Under the pieces are notes generated by a model. That model made no database searches. It was not told the DNA's origin and worked only from the letters and a program-made list of their open reading frames with translations. A stretch of DNA of 64,000 bases, taken from assembly GCF_000190375.1 (NCBI RefSeq), contig NZ_AEWG01000063.1:1-64000 (forward strand), given 5' to 3'. Each line of letters begins with the position of its first letter. The first letter of the stretch is position 1. The translations under genes and the position numbers were made by a program. Positions 26,102 through 38,167 of the stretch are shown here, in pieces. Origin of the DNA: Rubrivivax benzoatilyticus JA2 = ATCC BAA-35 (GTDB taxonomy: Bacteria; Pseudomonadota; Gammaproteobacteria; Burkholderiales; Burkholderiaceae_C).

Positions 26102-26698
26102 ATGAGTGACGCTGCCGTCGACCAAGGACGACGCACCTGGATCGCCATCACCTGCGGCGCTGGTGCCGTCGGTGGCGCGGCGGTCGCCGTTCCGTTCGTC
26201 AGCACTTTTGCGCCTTCCGAACGGGCCCGCGCCGCTGGCGCTCCCGTCGAAGTCGACATCAGCAAGCTGGCCCCCGGTGACCGCATGACCGTCGAATGGC
26301 GCGGCAAGCCGGTCTGGATCCTGCGTCGCACGCCGGAACAGATCGAGCAGCTGAAGTCGCTCGACGGCCAGCTCGCCGACCCGAACTCCGAGCGCACCGC
26401 CTACCCGATCCCCGAATACGCGAAGAACACCGGGCGCTCGATCAAGCCCGAGTTCCTGGTCGTCATCGGCATCTGCACGCACCTGGGCTGCTCGCCCGGC
26501 GGCGTGGCCAAGGGCAGCGGCAACGCCAGCGTGCCCGCCGACTGGCCGGGCGGCTTCCTCTGCCCCTGCCACGGCTCGACCTTCGACCTGGCCGGCCGCG
26601 TCTACAAGAACAAGCCCGCGCCGGACAACCTCGAGGTTCCGCCGCACATGTACCTGTCCGACACCGTTCTGCTGATCGGTGAGGACAAGAAGGCCTGA
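26102..26698 (+). CDS. petA: ubiquinol-cytochrome c reductase iron-sulfur (Rieske) subunit
   Basis: PetA is the Rieske [2Fe-2S] subunit of cytochrome bc1. It has 198 residues. The N-terminus [20 protein letters not shown] is a twin-Arg signal-anchor, so export depends on Tat; tatABC lies at 18623-20158. The cluster ligands are CTHLGC and CPCHGS, within [15 protein letters not shown] and [16 protein letters not shown]. The ATG at 26102 is preceded by GAGGA. It is followed by petB and petC. Confidence 0.96.
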   Translation: MSDAAVDQGRRTWIAITCGAGAVGGAAVAVPFVSTFAPSERARAAGAPVEVDISKLAPGDRMTVEWRGKPVWILRRTPEQIEQLKSLDGQLADPNSERTAYPIPEYAKNTGRSIKPEFLVVIGICTHLGCSPGGVAKGSGNASVPADWPGGFLCPCHGSTFDLAGRVYKNKPAPDNLEVPPHMYLSDTVLLIGEDKKA

Positions 26699-26730
26699 CG
26701 CCGCAAACCACGAAGTCCGAGGTCAATTCG

Positions 26731-28131
26731 ATGGCTGAATTTAAGCAAGCGCGGCCGGGTGCGCCGATGGCCGAGCAGTTCATGACATGGGTGGACAACC
26801 GGTTCCCGGCCACCAAGCTCTTCAAGGAGCACATGTCGGAGTACTACGCTCCGAAGAACTTCAACGTCTGGTACTTCTTCGGCTCGCTGGCGATGCTGGT
26901 CCTGGTGATCCAGATCGTCACCGGCATCTTCCTCGTGATGCACTACAAGCCCGACGCCGCGCTCGCGTTCGCGTCGGTCGAGTACATCATGCGCGACGTG
27001 CCCTGGGGCTGGCTGGTGCGCTACATGCACTCCACCGGCGCCTCGGCGTTCTTCATCGTCGTGTACCTGCACATGTTCCGCGGGATGATCTACGGCAGCT
27101 ACCGCAAGCCGCGGGAGCTGGTGTGGGTCTTCGGCTGCGCGATCTTCCTCGCGCTGATGGCCGAAGCCTTCATGGGCTACCTGCTGCCGTGGGGCCAGAT
27201 GAGCTACTGGGGCGCCCAGGTCATCATCAACCTGTTCGCCGCGATCCCCTTCGTCGGCAACGACCTGTCGCTGCTGATCCGCGGTGACTTCGTCGTCGGC
27301 GACGCGACGCTCAACCGCTTCTTCAGCTTCCACGTCATCGCCGTGCCGCTGGTGCTGCTGGGCCTGGTCGTCGCGCACATCATCGCGCTGCACGAAGTGG
27401 GCTCGAACAACCCCGACGGCATCGAGATCAAGGCCAAGACCGACGCCAAGGGCGTGCCGCTGGACGGCATCCCGTTCCACCCGTACTACACGGTGCACGA
27501 CATCTTCGGCGTGGCGATCTTCCTGATCATCTACAGCGCCGTGCTGTTCTTCGCGCCCGAAGGCGGCGGCTACTTCCTGGAGTTCAACAACTTCATCCCG
27601 GCCGACCCGCTGAAGACGCCGCTGCACATCGCGCCGGTGTGGTACTTCACGCCGTTCTACTCGATGCTGCGCGCGGTGACCGACGACATGGTCACGGTGC
27701 TGGTGGTCCTGGTGGCCGCGGCCGGTGTGCTCGGCTTCCTGAAGGGTGGCTTCAAGGGCCCGTGGAAGTTCGCTCCGCTGGTCGGCGCCGTTGCGCTGGT
27801 GGTGCTGCTGAAGGTCTTCGACGCCAAGTTCTGGGGCGTCGTGGTGATGGGCGTCGCGGTGCTGATCCTCTTCTTCCTGCCCTGGCTGGACCGCAGCCCG
27901 GTGAAGTCGATCCGCTACCGCCCGAACTGGCACAAGGTGGTCTACGGCGTGTTCGTCGTCAACTTCGTGGTGCTCGGCTACTACGGCATCCAGCCGCCGT
28001 CGACCGCCGGCACGATCATCTCGATGGTCGGCACGCTGTTCTACATGGGCTTCTTCCTGCTGATGCCCTGGTGGAGCCGCATCGGCGAGTTCAAGCCGGT
28101 GCCTGAGCGCGTGACCTTCCGCGCCCACTGA
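26731..28131 (+). CDS. petB: cytochrome b of the bc1 complex
   Basis: The 466-residue membrane subunit holds haems bL and bH and both quinone sites. The haem ligands are His100 and His114 in helix B (RYMHSTGASAFFIVVYLH) and His201 and His216 in helix D. The Qo-site tetrapeptide at 302-305 is PVWY instead of the common PEWY. The length is greater than the ~430 of alphaproteobacteria because of a C-terminal extension with extra hydrophobic segments. It sits 32 bp after petA. Confidence 0.97.
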   Translation: MAEFKQARPGAPMAEQFMTWVDNRFPATKLFKEHMSEYYAPKNFNVWYFFGSLAMLVLVIQIVTGIFLVMHYKPDAALAFASVEYIMRDVPWGWLVRYMHSTGASAFFIVVYLHMFRGMIYGSYRKPRELVWVFGCAIFLALMAEAFMGYLLPWGQMSYWGAQVIINLFAAIPFVGNDLSLLIRGDFVVGDATLNRFFSFHVIAVPLVLLGLVVAHIIALHEVGSNNPDGIEIKAKTDAKGVPLDGIPFHPYYTVHDIFGVAIFLIIYSAVLFFAPEGGGYFLEFNNFIPADPLKTPLHIAPVWYFTPFYSMLRAVTDDMVTVLVVLVAAAGVLGFLKGGFKGPWKFAPLVGAVALVVLLKVFDAKFWGVVVMGVAVLILFFLPWLDRSPVKSIRYRPNWHKVVYGVFVVNFVVLGYYGIQPPSTAGTIISMVGTLFYMGFFLLMPWWSRIGEFKPVPERVTFRAH

Positions 28132-28158
28132 GCCGACGAGAGCGGAGTCCTAGACACC

Positions 28159-28929
28159 ATGAAGAAACTGATCCTCTCCCTGCTCGCCAGCCTGGCCTTC
28201 GTCGGCGCGGCCCACGCCTCGTCGGCCGGCCCGGCCTGGGACAAGTTCCCGACCGAGCGCCTGAACGACCAGGCGGCGCTGCAACGCGGCGCGCAGACCT
28301 TCGCCAACTACTGCCTGAACTGCCATTCCGCCTCGTACATGCGCTACAACCGCATGCTCGAGATCGGCCTGACCGAGCAGCAGATCCGCGAGAACCTGAT
28401 CTTCACCGGCGTGAAGGTCGGTGACCTGATGACCGCGTCGATCGATCCGCGCGACGCCAAGGAATGGTTCGGCGCCACGCCGCCGGACCTGACGCTGGTG
28501 GCGCGCTCGCGTGCCGACGGCTCCAAGGGCAGCGGCGCCGACTACCTCTACACCTACCTGCGCGGCTTCTACCGCGACGACAGCCGTCCCACCGGCTGGA
28601 ACAACATCGTCTTCCCCGCCGTCGGCATGCCGCACGCGCTGTGGGAGATGCAGGGCACGCAGCACGCGGTGTTCGAGGAGCACAAGGATCCGCAGGACCC
28701 GACCAAGGTCACGCACGTGTTCAAGGGTTTCGAGATCGAGACCCCCGGCACGATGTCCAAGGCCGAGTACGACGCCACCGTCGCCGACCTCGTCGCGTTC
28801 ATGACCTGGATGGCCGAGCCGATGCGTTCCACCCGCACCCAGCTGGGCATCGGCGTGCTGATCTTCCTGGCCATCTTCACCGTGATCGCCTGGCGCCTGA
28901 ACGCGGTGTACTGGAAGGACGTCAAGTAG
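28159..28929 (+). CDS. petC: cytochrome c1 of the bc1 complex
   Basis: Cytochrome c1 accepts electrons from the Rieske centre and passes them to a soluble cytochrome c. The 256-residue precursor has a Sec signal peptide (KKLILSLLASLAFVGAAHA, cut near 20). The haem-binding site is CLNCH (Cys52, Cys55, His56), and the axial Met is probably in VGMPHALWEMQG. A C-terminal membrane anchor at about 229-248 ends in a positive patch. It is the third gene of petABC; a hairpin follows. Confidence 0.96.
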   Translation: MKKLILSLLASLAFVGAAHASSAGPAWDKFPTERLNDQAALQRGAQTFANYCLNCHSASYMRYNRMLEIGLTEQQIRENLIFTGVKVGDLMTASIDPRDAKEWFGATPPDLTLVARSRADGSKGSGADYLYTYLRGFYRDDSRPTGWNNIVFPAVGMPHALWEMQGTQHAVFEEHKDPQDPTKVTHVFKGFEIETPGTMSKAEYDATVADLVAFMTWMAEPMRSTRTQLGIGVLIFLAIFTVIAWRLNAVYWKDVK

Positions 28930-28965
28930 ACGTCCACCACGCCCGGCGGTGGGCCGGGCCATGGA

Positions 28966-29008
28966 GCGCAGTGGCAGCCTTCGGGCGACCACTGCGTTCG
29001 CTTCTTTT
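28966..29008 (+). terminator. probable terminator after petC
   Basis: The 8 bp stem CGCAGTGG/CCACTGCG (28967-28974 with 28989-28996) has a 14-nt loop and is followed by TTCGCTTCTTTT. It sits between petC and sspA and would end the bc1 transcript at least in part. Confidence 0.55.
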
Positions 29009-29057
29009 GACGCGGGGCCCGTCCACGGCCCCCACTGACGATTGAGGGCCCCACGCC

Positions 29058-29669
29058 ATGATGGTGCTTTACTCCGGAACGACCTGCCCCTACTCGCACC
29101 GCTGCCGCTTCGTGCTGTTCGAGAAGGGCATGGATTTCGAGATCCGCGACGTCGACCTCTTCGCCAAGCCCGAAGACATCGCGATGATGAATCCGTACAA
29201 CGAGGTGCCGATCCTCGTCGAGCGCGATCTCATCCTCTACGAGTCGCACATCATCAACGAGTACATCGACGAGCGTTTCCCGCATCCGCAGCTGATGCCG
29301 GGCGACCCGGTGGCCCGTGCGCGCGTGCGCCTGTTCCTCTTCAACTTCGAGAAGGAACTGTTCGCCCACGTCAACCTGCTCGAGGGCCGCGGCATCAAGG
29401 CGACCGACAAGCAGCTCGAGAAGGCGCGTGCGCAGATCCGCGACCGCCTGACGCAGCTCGCGCCGATCTTCCTGAAGAACAAGTACATGCTCGGCGACGA
29501 CTTCTCGATGCTCGACGTCGCGATCGCGCCGCTGCTGTGGCGCCTGGACTACTACGGCATCGACCTGTCGAAGAACGCCGTGCCGCTGCTGAAGTACGCC
29601 GAGCGCATCTTCTCGCGCCCGGCCTACATCGAGGCGCTGACGCCCTCGGAAAAGGTGATGCGCAAGTAA
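29058..29669 (+). CDS. sspA: stringent starvation protein A (GST-like)
   Basis: SspA is an RNA-polymerase-associated protein with a glutathione S-transferase fold, without GST activity. It has 203 residues. The N-terminal thioredoxin-like part is MVLYSGTTCPYSHRCRFVLF, then NPYNEVPILVERDLILYES, and the helical C-terminal part includes MLGDDFSMLDVAIAPLLWRL. In E. coli it is needed for acid and starvation survival and for phage P1 late genes. It precedes sspB by 19 bp, as in most proteobacteria, and follows petC, an order typical of betaproteobacteria. Confidence 0.95.
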   Translation: MMVLYSGTTCPYSHRCRFVLFEKGMDFEIRDVDLFAKPEDIAMMNPYNEVPILVERDLILYESHIINEYIDERFPHPQLMPGDPVARARVRLFLFNFEKELFAHVNLLEGRGIKATDKQLEKARAQIRDRLTQLAPIFLKNKYMLGDDFSMLDVAIAPLLWRLDYYGIDLSKNAVPLLKYAERIFSRPAYIEALTPSEKVMRK

Positions 29670-29688
29670 GCCGACAGGGCCTCGAGCG

Positions 29689-30207
29689 ATGAGCGCGACC
29701 AGCGACAACCAGGGTTCCTCCACGCGCCCGTACCTGCTGCGGGCGCTGCACGACTGGTGCACCGACAACGGCTTCACGCCGTACCTCGCGGTCTATGTCG
29801 ACGCGAGCGTGCAGGTGCCGATGGAGTACGTGAAGAACCACGAGATCGTGCTCAACGTCGGCTTCGAGGCCACGTCCGGGCTCAAGCTCGGCAACGAGTT
29901 CATCGAGTTCAAGGCCCGCTTTGGCGGCGTGCCGCGCGACATCGTCGTGCCGGTCGATCACGTCGTCGCGATCTACGCGCGCGAGAACGGGCAGGGCATG
30001 GCCTTCCCGGCGCCGGCCGAGGCGGCCTCGCCGGCAGCGGCGGCGGCGGCCGAGCCGGCGCGCGCGCCGACGCCGCTGCGCTCCGGGCTGCGTCTGGCGT
30101 CCGAGTCCGGCGAGCCGCCGGCGCCCGCCGACCACGCGCCTCCGCCGGACGATTCTCCCGAGCCCGGCGGCTCGGGCGGCCGGCCCTCGCTGAAGCGGAT
30201 CAAGTAG
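29689..30207 (+). CDS. sspB: ClpXP protease specificity-enhancing factor SspB
   Basis: SspB delivers ssrA-tagged proteins to ClpXP. The 172-residue protein has the folded domain at about 8-115 (STRPYLLRALHDWCTDNGF, TPYLAVYVD, then HEIVLNVG and FEATSGLKLGNEFIEFKARF), and a long flexible linker rich in Pro/Ala/Glu. It ends in RPSLKRIK, the short basic-hydrophobic tail that docks on the ClpX zinc-binding domain. Confidence 0.95.
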   Translation: MSATSDNQGSSTRPYLLRALHDWCTDNGFTPYLAVYVDASVQVPMEYVKNHEIVLNVGFEATSGLKLGNEFIEFKARFGGVPRDIVVPVDHVVAIYARENGQGMAFPAPAEAASPAAAAAAEPARAPTPLRSGLRLASESGEPPAPADHAPPPDDSPEPGGSGGRPSLKRIK

Positions 30208-30214
30208 GCGCTCC

Positions 30215-30220
30215 TACAAT
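30215..30220 (+). promoter_or_regulatory. -10 element of the tRNA-Thr gene
   Basis: TACAAT ends 11 nt before the first base of the mature tRNA. A start at the usual distance would leave a 5' leader of only a few bases. The -35 region is not well matched. Confidence 0.5.
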
Positions 30221-30231
30221 CCCCAGCTCGC

Positions 30232-30307
30232 GCCGGCTTAGCTCAGTTGGTAGAGCACCCGCCTTGTAAGCGGAAGGTCGTCAGTTCGACTCTGACAGCC
30301 GGCACCA
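30232..30307 (+). tRNA. tRNA-Thr (anticodon UGU)
   Basis: The 76-nt cloverleaf has CCA encoded. The acceptor stem is GCCGGCT with AGCCGGC, the D-arm contains AGCTCAGTTGG, the anticodon loop CTTGTAA gives anticodon UGU, and the T-arm is GTCAG TTCGACT CTGAC. It stands between sspB and the convergent dciA-like gene. Confidence 0.97.
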
Positions 30308-30326
30308 GACTCCCGTCAGCCCCGCC

Positions 30327-30656
30327 TCAGCGGCGAATGCCCGGCTCGGGCGGCAGCACCCGCACCTTGATCGCCACCGGCGCCCAGCCGGCGCCGCGCA
30401 GCCGTGCGTCCAGCCGCGGCAGCAGCTGGCGCAGCTTGGCTGCGGCCGCCCCGTGGTTGGCCAGCAGCGTCCAGCCTTCCTCGTCCAGCGGCCCGGGTCG
30501 CACCGCGCCGCGCAGGCCGCCGGCCAGCAGCGGCGCGATCGCGTCGTAGCGTTCGCGCGACTCGCGCACCCGCTGCAACAGGCCCGCCAGCGGCGCATGG
30601 CCGCCGAGTGCGTCGCTGAAGCTGAGGGTGCCGGCGAGAGGGGAGCGGGGGGCCAT
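30327..30656 (-). CDS. DciA-like (DUF721) protein
   Basis: A 109-residue protein of the DUF721 type. DciA is the replicative helicase operator in bacteria lacking DnaC/DnaI. The visible blocks are SDALGGHAPLAGLLQRVRES, GWTLLANHGAAAAKLRQLLP and VAIKVRVLPPEPG, with the family pattern of a leading helix and a KH-like fold. DUF721 genes often stand next to secA in betaproteobacteria, which supports the call. The start is the ATG at 30656; a GTG at 30659 is equally possible. It is divergent from secA. Confidence 0.72.
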   Translation of the reverse strand: MAPRSPLAGTLSFSDALGGHAPLAGLLQRVRESRERYDAIAPLLAGGLRGAVRPGPLDEEGWTLLANHGAAAAKLRQLLPRLDARLRGAGWAPVAIKVRVLPPEPGIRR

Positions 30657-30699
30657 CACGGCAGTCTAGCCGGATGGCCGCGGGACGGCGGGGCTGCCG

Positions 30700-30727
30700 T
30701 TGGCCGGCAATGTCCGGGTGCTAAACT
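30700..30727 (+). promoter_or_regulatory. secA promoter
   Basis: TTGGCC (30700-30705) and TAAACT (30722-30727) are separated by 16 bp. This is one of the few places in the window with both hexamers at a workable spacing. The leader to the secA ATG would be about 150 nt and shows no arrest-peptide gene. Confidence 0.5.
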
Positions 30728-30880
30728 CGTCGGCTTCGTGCCCGTGCGCCAGCGCGACGCCCGAGCGCCACCGAGCGAACCGCCCGACCCCGCCGCACGG
30801 CCCGGGGTCGCCATGCGCGGCTCGCCTGAGCCCGCCCGGCCCGCAGCGCGGGCACCGCACACACCTCGAGCGCGGACTTC

Positions 30881-33625
<2,745 letters not shown>

Positions 33626-33688
33626 GGCCCGCCGTGCGGGGCCGCCGGCCCGTGCACGCCTGACCCGGCGCCGCCAGCGCCGCATTCG

Positions 33689-33716
33689 ACGGGGCCCTTC
33701 GGGGCCCCGTTTCGTT
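33689..33716 (+). terminator. terminator after secA
   Basis: The perfect 9 bp stem ACGGGGCCC/GGGCCCCGT is closed by a TTCG tetraloop (33698-33701) and followed by TTCGTT. The very stable stem makes termination likely, although the T-tract is short. Confidence 0.75.
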
Positions 33717-33730
33717 GGCCGCCGCGGCGA

Positions 33731-33757
33731 TGAAAAAGGGGCCCTGAAGGGCCCCTT
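33731..33757 (-). terminator. terminator after the S8 protease gene
   Basis: The perfect 9 bp stem AAGGGGCCC/GGGCCCCTT (33736-33757, loop TGAA) is preceded on the plus strand by five A, so the minus-strand RNA has a stem followed by a U-tract. It lies 19 bp after the protease stop and back-to-back with the secA terminator. Confidence 0.85.
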
Positions 33758-33775
33758 GGACGGCGCAGCCTGCGT

Positions 33776-36382
33776 TCAGGGCCGCGCGATGGTGATGACC
33801 GGCGAGGTCCAGGTCTCCCAGTCGGTGGCCGTGCCCTCGTTGCCCAGCGCCTTCAGCACCGAGACCTTGACGACGTAGCGCCCGTTCGGCACGGTCGTCC
33901 AGGCGCGCGGGTTCTGGCCCTTGCCGCGGAAGGTCGTGCCGTCCCAGGTGTAGGCGAAGAAGCCGCCCGGCGTCGAGTTGCGGGTCACGTACTCGTCCAG
34001 GCTGACGCGGTGCCAGGACTTGCCGGTGTCGGCGTCGTAGGCCTCCAGCACCACCTTGCGCGACAGGTGGTCGAAGTGCACGAGGAAGTACGGGATGTCC
34101 CCGTCGGCCATCGTGTAGCTCGCGCCTTCGGGCTGGTTGGTGTAGGTGCCGGCCGCCAGCTTGCTCAGCCAGGGGAAGCCGTTGGCCGTCGGCGTCAGCA
34201 CCACCGTCGACTGGTAGTCGCCCTTGAAGCCGGCATACGGCACGCGCAGCGGGGCCGTGCCGTTGGTCGGCGTCAGCACGATGTAGCCGCCGTACAGGCC
34301 GCGCTCGACCAGGGAGGCGTTGGCCGTGATCGTGGCGCTGAACTTGGCCGTGCCGCGGGCCGGCACCGTCAGCGTCGACTGGCTGAAGCTCACCGTGGCC
34401 GGTGCCGCGAAGACACCACTGAGGTTGTAGCTGGCGCCGGTCGTCGTGTTCGGCCCGCTCGCCAGCGCCTCGACGTGCGAGATCGTGTAGGTCACCGGGG
34501 CGCCCGAACGGTTGCTCACCGTCAGCGTGCGCTGCGACGGCCCGGCCGCGCTCTCACCCAGCGCGAGCTGGCTCGGCGACACCGTCGCGGTGTTCTGGAT
34601 CACGCCGACGATGTCCAGCATGCCCGAGCCCTGGCGGTGGGCGAAGTCGAGGTAGCCGAGCGCCGGGTTGCCCGACCAGTTGACCGGATCGGCGGTGTTG
34701 TAGATCCGCTCGGCCACCTGCGCCGGACGCAGCCGCGGGTTGGACTCCAGGATCAGCGCGACGCCGCCGGCCACGTGCGGCGAGGACATCGACGTGCCCG
34801 ACAGGCTGGCCGCGCCGCCGAGCTCCAGCGGGTAGCTCGAGTAGATGCCGCCGCCCGGGGCCCCGACGTTGGGCTTGAACGAGAGATCCGCGGCCAGGCC
34901 GTAGGAGCTGAAGCCGGAGATCAGGCCGCCGGTGCCGTAGGGCCAGGAGACGTAGCTGCCGGTCCAGGCCAGGCTGGCGTTGCCGGCGGTGATGGCGGCG
35001 TCGAGCGCCGCGCCCTGCTCGGCGGTGACGGCGACGACCGGGATCGTCACCGCCGGGGTGCCGGCCACCGTCGGGCTCAGTGCGCCGGCGGCGTTGTTGT
35101 AGAGGATGACCGCCGCGGCGCCGCCGAGCTGCGCGTTGTAGGCCTTCTGGTAGAAGCTGCAGGTGCCGCGGCGGATCAGCACCGCCTTGCCGGTCAGGCT
35201 GTCGGCCGCCGGGGCGACGCAGGCGTCGTCGGCGGTGGTCGTGGTGCCGGTCTTGGCCAGCGGCAGCGAGCCGCTGGTCGGCGCCATCGGCGAGCCGGTG
35301 GCGGCGGTGTAGCCGAACGGCGTGGTGCCGACCTTGAACGACAGCTGCGCGTTGTCGTAGGAGGCCACGCCGATGACCTTGTCGCCGACGCCGGGCGCAC
35401 CGGCGGCGTACAGCGCGTCCGGCGACGAGCCGCCCGGGCCGTTGTTGCCGATCGACGCGACGACGACCACGCCCTTGGACACCAGCTTGTCGGCGGCCTT
35501 GGCGGTCGGGTACTGCGGCCACTGCCGCGCCGCGCCCAGGCTCATGTTGATGACCTGCATGCCGTCCTCGTAGGCGCGCTCCATCGCCGCGAGCATGATG
35601 TCCGACGAGGTCGTGCCGGTGCAGCCGAACACCCGGTAGGCGCCGAACGTGACCTTGGGCGCCACGCCGACCAGGCCGCCGCCGTTGGCGCCGACGATGC
35701 CGGCGACGTGCGTGCCGTGGCCGCCGCAGTCGTCCGGGTTCTCGTCGGGCACCGGCACGAGCGCGTCGCCGCTGCCGCCGCTGTTGTAGGCGTCACCGAC
35801 GAAGTCGTAGCCCTTGACGACCCGGGCGCTGGGGAACGCGGTCGTGCCGTTGCTGCCGCTGCCGCCGAAGGCCGGGTGGTCGATGTCGATGCCGGTGTCG
35901 ATGATGCCGACCTTGACGCCCTGGCCGCTGAGGCCCAGCTGCTGCTGGGCGACCGCGGCGCCGGTCATGTGGATCGCCGCGGCCAGGTCGGGCGCGGTGC
36001 CGGCGCCCTTCACGGGCTCGGGGGCCGCGATCTGGGTCACGGGGTAGATCGCCTGCACGCCGGGCAGCATCGCCAGCTTGGCGCGGTCGGCGGCGTCGAC
36101 CTTGACGACGAAGCCGTTGAACAGCGTGTCGTAGGCGCGGCGCTCCTTCAGGCGCAGCTTGGCGCCCTTGATGGCCGTGCGCATCGCCGCCTGTTCGGCG
36201 CGCACCGAGGCGCGCGTGTTGCCGTCGGCCACCGGCTTGCCCGCGAGTTCGACGAACCAGAGGCTGCCCGATTCGGCCGCAGAAGCCGGAACCGAACCCG
36301 ACGCGGCCTGCGCCGACGCGCCGAACAGCGCGACTGCCGCCGCGACGGCGGTCAGCATCGGCACGAGGTGATGCTTTCTCAT
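33776..36382 (-). CDS. secreted subtilisin-like (S8) serine peptidase with PA domain
   Basis: The 868-residue precursor has a Sec signal peptide ([20 protein letters not shown], then GASAQA), an I9-like propeptide (about 40-118) and a subtilase domain with Asp162 ([11 protein letters not shown]), His222 ([10 protein letters not shown]) and Ser531 ([13 protein letters not shown]). A PA domain (about 385-480, [20 protein letters not shown]) is inserted before the Ser. An Fn3-like domain (about 610-735) and a further beta-rich region follow. The layout resembles lactocepin/vpr-type extracellular proteases. The start is the ATG at 36382 with AGGAG 11 bp away. It lies between secA and argJ, on the other strand, with its own terminator. 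Confidence 0.92.
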   Translation of the reverse strand: MRKHHLVPMLTAVAAAVALFGASAQAASGSVPASAAESGSLWFVELAGKPVADGNTRASVRAEQAAMRTAIKGAKLRLKERRAYDTLFNGFVVKVDAADRAKLAMLPGVQAIYPVTQIAAPEPVKGAGTAPDLAAAIHMTGAAVAQQQLGLSGQGVKVGIIDTGIDIDHPAFGGSGSNGTTAFPSARVVKGYDFVGDAYNSGGSGDALVPVPDENPDDCGGHGTHVAGIVGANGGGLVGVAPKVTFGAYRVFGCTGTTSSDIMLAAMERAYEDGMQVINMSLGAARQWPQYPTAKAADKLVSKGVVVVASIGNNGPGGSSPDALYAAGAPGVGDKVIGVASYDNAQLSFKVGTTPFGYTAATGSPMAPTSGSLPLAKTGTTTTADDACVAPAADSLTGKAVLIRRGTCSFYQKAYNAQLGGAAAVILYNNAAGALSPTVAGTPAVTIPVVAVTAEQGAALDAAITAGNASLAWTGSYVSWPYGTGGLISGFSSYGLAADLSFKPNVGAPGGGIYSSYPLELGGAASLSGTSMSSPHVAGGVALILESNPRLRPAQVAERIYNTADPVNWSGNPALGYLDFAHRQGSGMLDIVGVIQNTATVSPSQLALGESAAGPSQRTLTVSNRSGAPVTYTISHVEALASGPNTTTGASYNLSGVFAAPATVSFSQSTLTVPARGTAKFSATITANASLVERGLYGGYIVLTPTNGTAPLRVPYAGFKGDYQSTVVLTPTANGFPWLSKLAAGTYTNQPEGASYTMADGDIPYFLVHFDHLSRKVVLEAYDADTGKSWHRVSLDEYVTRNSTPGGFFAYTWDGTTFRGKGQNPRAWTTVPNGRYVVKVSVLKALGNEGTATDWETWTSPVITIARP

Positions 36383-36543
36383 GAGGTCATTCACTCCTGT
36401 GCGGGCGCCGTCTCGCGGCGCCTCTGTGGCGGCCATGGGGTGGAGATGCGAGCGAGAGCTGCCGGTTCGGGGCGTGGCCCGCGGGGCAGCCGTCGAATGC
36501 GTTTCGGGTGGCAGGCTGCCGGTCCGCCCCCGAAGTGCGAACG

Positions 36544-36549
36544 ATTATG
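36544..36549 (-). promoter_or_regulatory. -10-like element for the S8 protease gene
   Basis: CATAAT on the minus strand, about 160 nt upstream of the protease ATG. This is the only A/T-rich hexamer in the region. No -35 match is seen, so the call is weak. Confidence 0.3.
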
Positions 36550-36692
36550 GGTAGTGGCCCCCTGGGCGTGCAGCGCCGCGGCAGGCCCCCGGGACCCCCC
36601 ATCCCGCGACTGCGGGGGCGGGTTGGACCGGGGTTCCCCGCGGCGGCGCAGCGCTGCACCGCACGGGGGCAGGGTTGCACCGGAGGCGCTCC

Positions 36693-36698
36693 TAGAAT
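36693..36698 (+). promoter_or_regulatory. -10 element before argJ
   Basis: TAGAAT ends 35 nt before the argJ ATG. TTGCAC at 36675-36680 is only 12 bp away, too close to be its -35. Confidence 0.4.
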
Positions 36699-36733
36699 CC
36701 GCTCTCCATCCGCCTCGCCGTTGCGCCGCCGCC

Positions 36734-37963
36734 ATGCCCGTGAACCTGTCCGCCCCTGTTCCCGCGTCCCTGTTGCCGGTCGCCGGCGTGCGCCTGGGTG
36801 TCACGATGGCCGGCATCCGCAAGGCCGGCCGGCGCGACCTCGTCGTCTTCGAGCTCGCCGAAGGTTCGGCGGTGGCCGGCGTGTTCACGCAGAACCGCTT
36901 CTGTGCCGCGCCGGTGCAGGTCTGCCGCGAGCATCTGGCCGGCGGTGACGGCATCCGCGCGATCGTCGTCAACACCGGCAATGCCAACGCCGGCACCGGC
37001 GCCGACGGCCTGGCGCGCGCGCGCCGCAGCTGCGACGCGCTGGCCGCGGTGGCCGGCGTCGCGCCGCGCCAGGTGCTGCCGTTCTCGACCGGCGTCATCA
37101 TGGAGACGCTGCCGGTCGAGCGCCTCGAAGCCGGCCTGCCGGCCGCCTGGGCCGCGCTGCGTGCCGACGGCTGGGCCGAGGCCGCCGAAGGCATCATGAC
37201 CACCGACACGCTGCCGAAGGCGGCGTCGCGGCAGGTGCAGATCGGCGGGCGCACGGTCACCGTCACCGGCATCGCCAAGGGCGCCGGCATGATCCGCCCG
37301 AACATGGCGACGATGCTCGGCTTCGTCGCCACCGACGCCGCCGTCGATGCGGCGCTGCTGCAGCCGCTGGTGCGCGAGGCCGCCGACCTGAGCTTCAACC
37401 GCATCACGATCGACGGCGACACCTCGACCAACGACTCGTTCGTGCTGATCGCCACCGGCCAGGCCGGCCACGCCCCCATCACCACGCTCGACTCGGCCGA
37501 AGGCCGCACGCTGCGCGACGCCGTGATCGCGGTGTCGCAGCAGCTCGCGCAGGCCATCGTGCGCGACGGCGAAGGCGCGACCAAGTTCATCACCGTCACC
37601 GTGCAGGGCGGCCGCGACGAGGCCGAATGCCGCGCCGCGGCCTACGCGGTGGCGCATTCGCCGCTCGTCAAGACGGCATTCTTCGCCAGCGACCCCAACC
37701 TCGGCCGCATCCTGGCGGCCGTCGGCTACGCCGGCATCGCCGACCTCGACCAGGGCCTGATCGATCTCTTCCTCGACGACGTGCACGTCGTGCGCGAAGG
37801 CGGCCGCCATCCGGCGTACCGCGAGGAGGACGGCCAGCGCGTGATGAAGCAGGCCGAGATCACGGTGCGTGTCGACCTGCACCGCGGCGCGGCGGCGGCG
37901 ACGGTCTGGACCTGCGACCTGTCGCACGACTACGTCAGCATCAACGCCGACTACCGCTCCTGA
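36734..37963 (+). CDS. argJ: bifunctional glutamate N-acetyltransferase/amino-acid acetyltransferase
   Basis: ArgJ recycles the acetyl group between N-acetylornithine and glutamate in arginine synthesis. It has 409 residues. The precursor self-cleaves before the Thr of the [14 protein letters not shown] motif, giving alpha and beta chains. Other family blocks are [40 protein letters not shown] and [17 protein letters not shown]; the end is [11 protein letters not shown]. In many Burkholderiales argJ is close to secA; here the S8 protease gene intervenes. Confidence 0.97.
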   Translation: MPVNLSAPVPASLLPVAGVRLGVTMAGIRKAGRRDLVVFELAEGSAVAGVFTQNRFCAAPVQVCREHLAGGDGIRAIVVNTGNANAGTGADGLARARRSCDALAAVAGVAPRQVLPFSTGVIMETLPVERLEAGLPAAWAALRADGWAEAAEGIMTTDTLPKAASRQVQIGGRTVTVTGIAKGAGMIRPNMATMLGFVATDAAVDAALLQPLVREAADLSFNRITIDGDTSTNDSFVLIATGQAGHAPITTLDSAEGRTLRDAVIAVSQQLAQAIVRDGEGATKFITVTVQGGRDEAECRAAAYAVAHSPLVKTAFFASDPNLGRILAAVGYAGIADLDQGLIDLFLDDVHVVREGGRHPAYREEDGQRVMKQAEITVRVDLHRGAAAATVWTCDLSHDYVSINADYRS

Positions 37964-38167
37964 TCCCTTCTCCGGCGGTCGTGCCGCCGGTCCAGGGCTG
38001 CTAGGATCGCGGCCCCTTCCCCCCTCGACGGCCGGCCGGCGTCCACCGCCCCAGCCGCCGTCGACAGGCCGGCGCGCCGCGCGCCGGCCGCGGGCCGCCG
38101 ATCGTGTCGTCTCGGTGTCGCCCGTGTTCCGCGGCAGGCCCGCATCCGACGACCGGAGATCCGCACG

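Larger units (their letters stand above)
36383..36733. other. non-coding region between the S8 protease and argJ
   Basis: I see no gene in this 351 bp divergent region. It contains a CATAAT -10-like hexamer on the minus strand (36544-36549) that could serve the protease, and TAGAAT on the plus strand (36693-36698) ahead of argJ. C/G-rich runs (for example 36588-36602) fill the centre. No long inverted repeat was recognised. Confidence 0.5.

Noticed and set aside
30720-30880. Possible SecM-like arrest peptide in the secA leader
   Set aside because: The open frame that crosses this leader ends inside secA (30899), carries no arrest motif and has no secretion signal. The leader is better explained as a plain 5' UTR.
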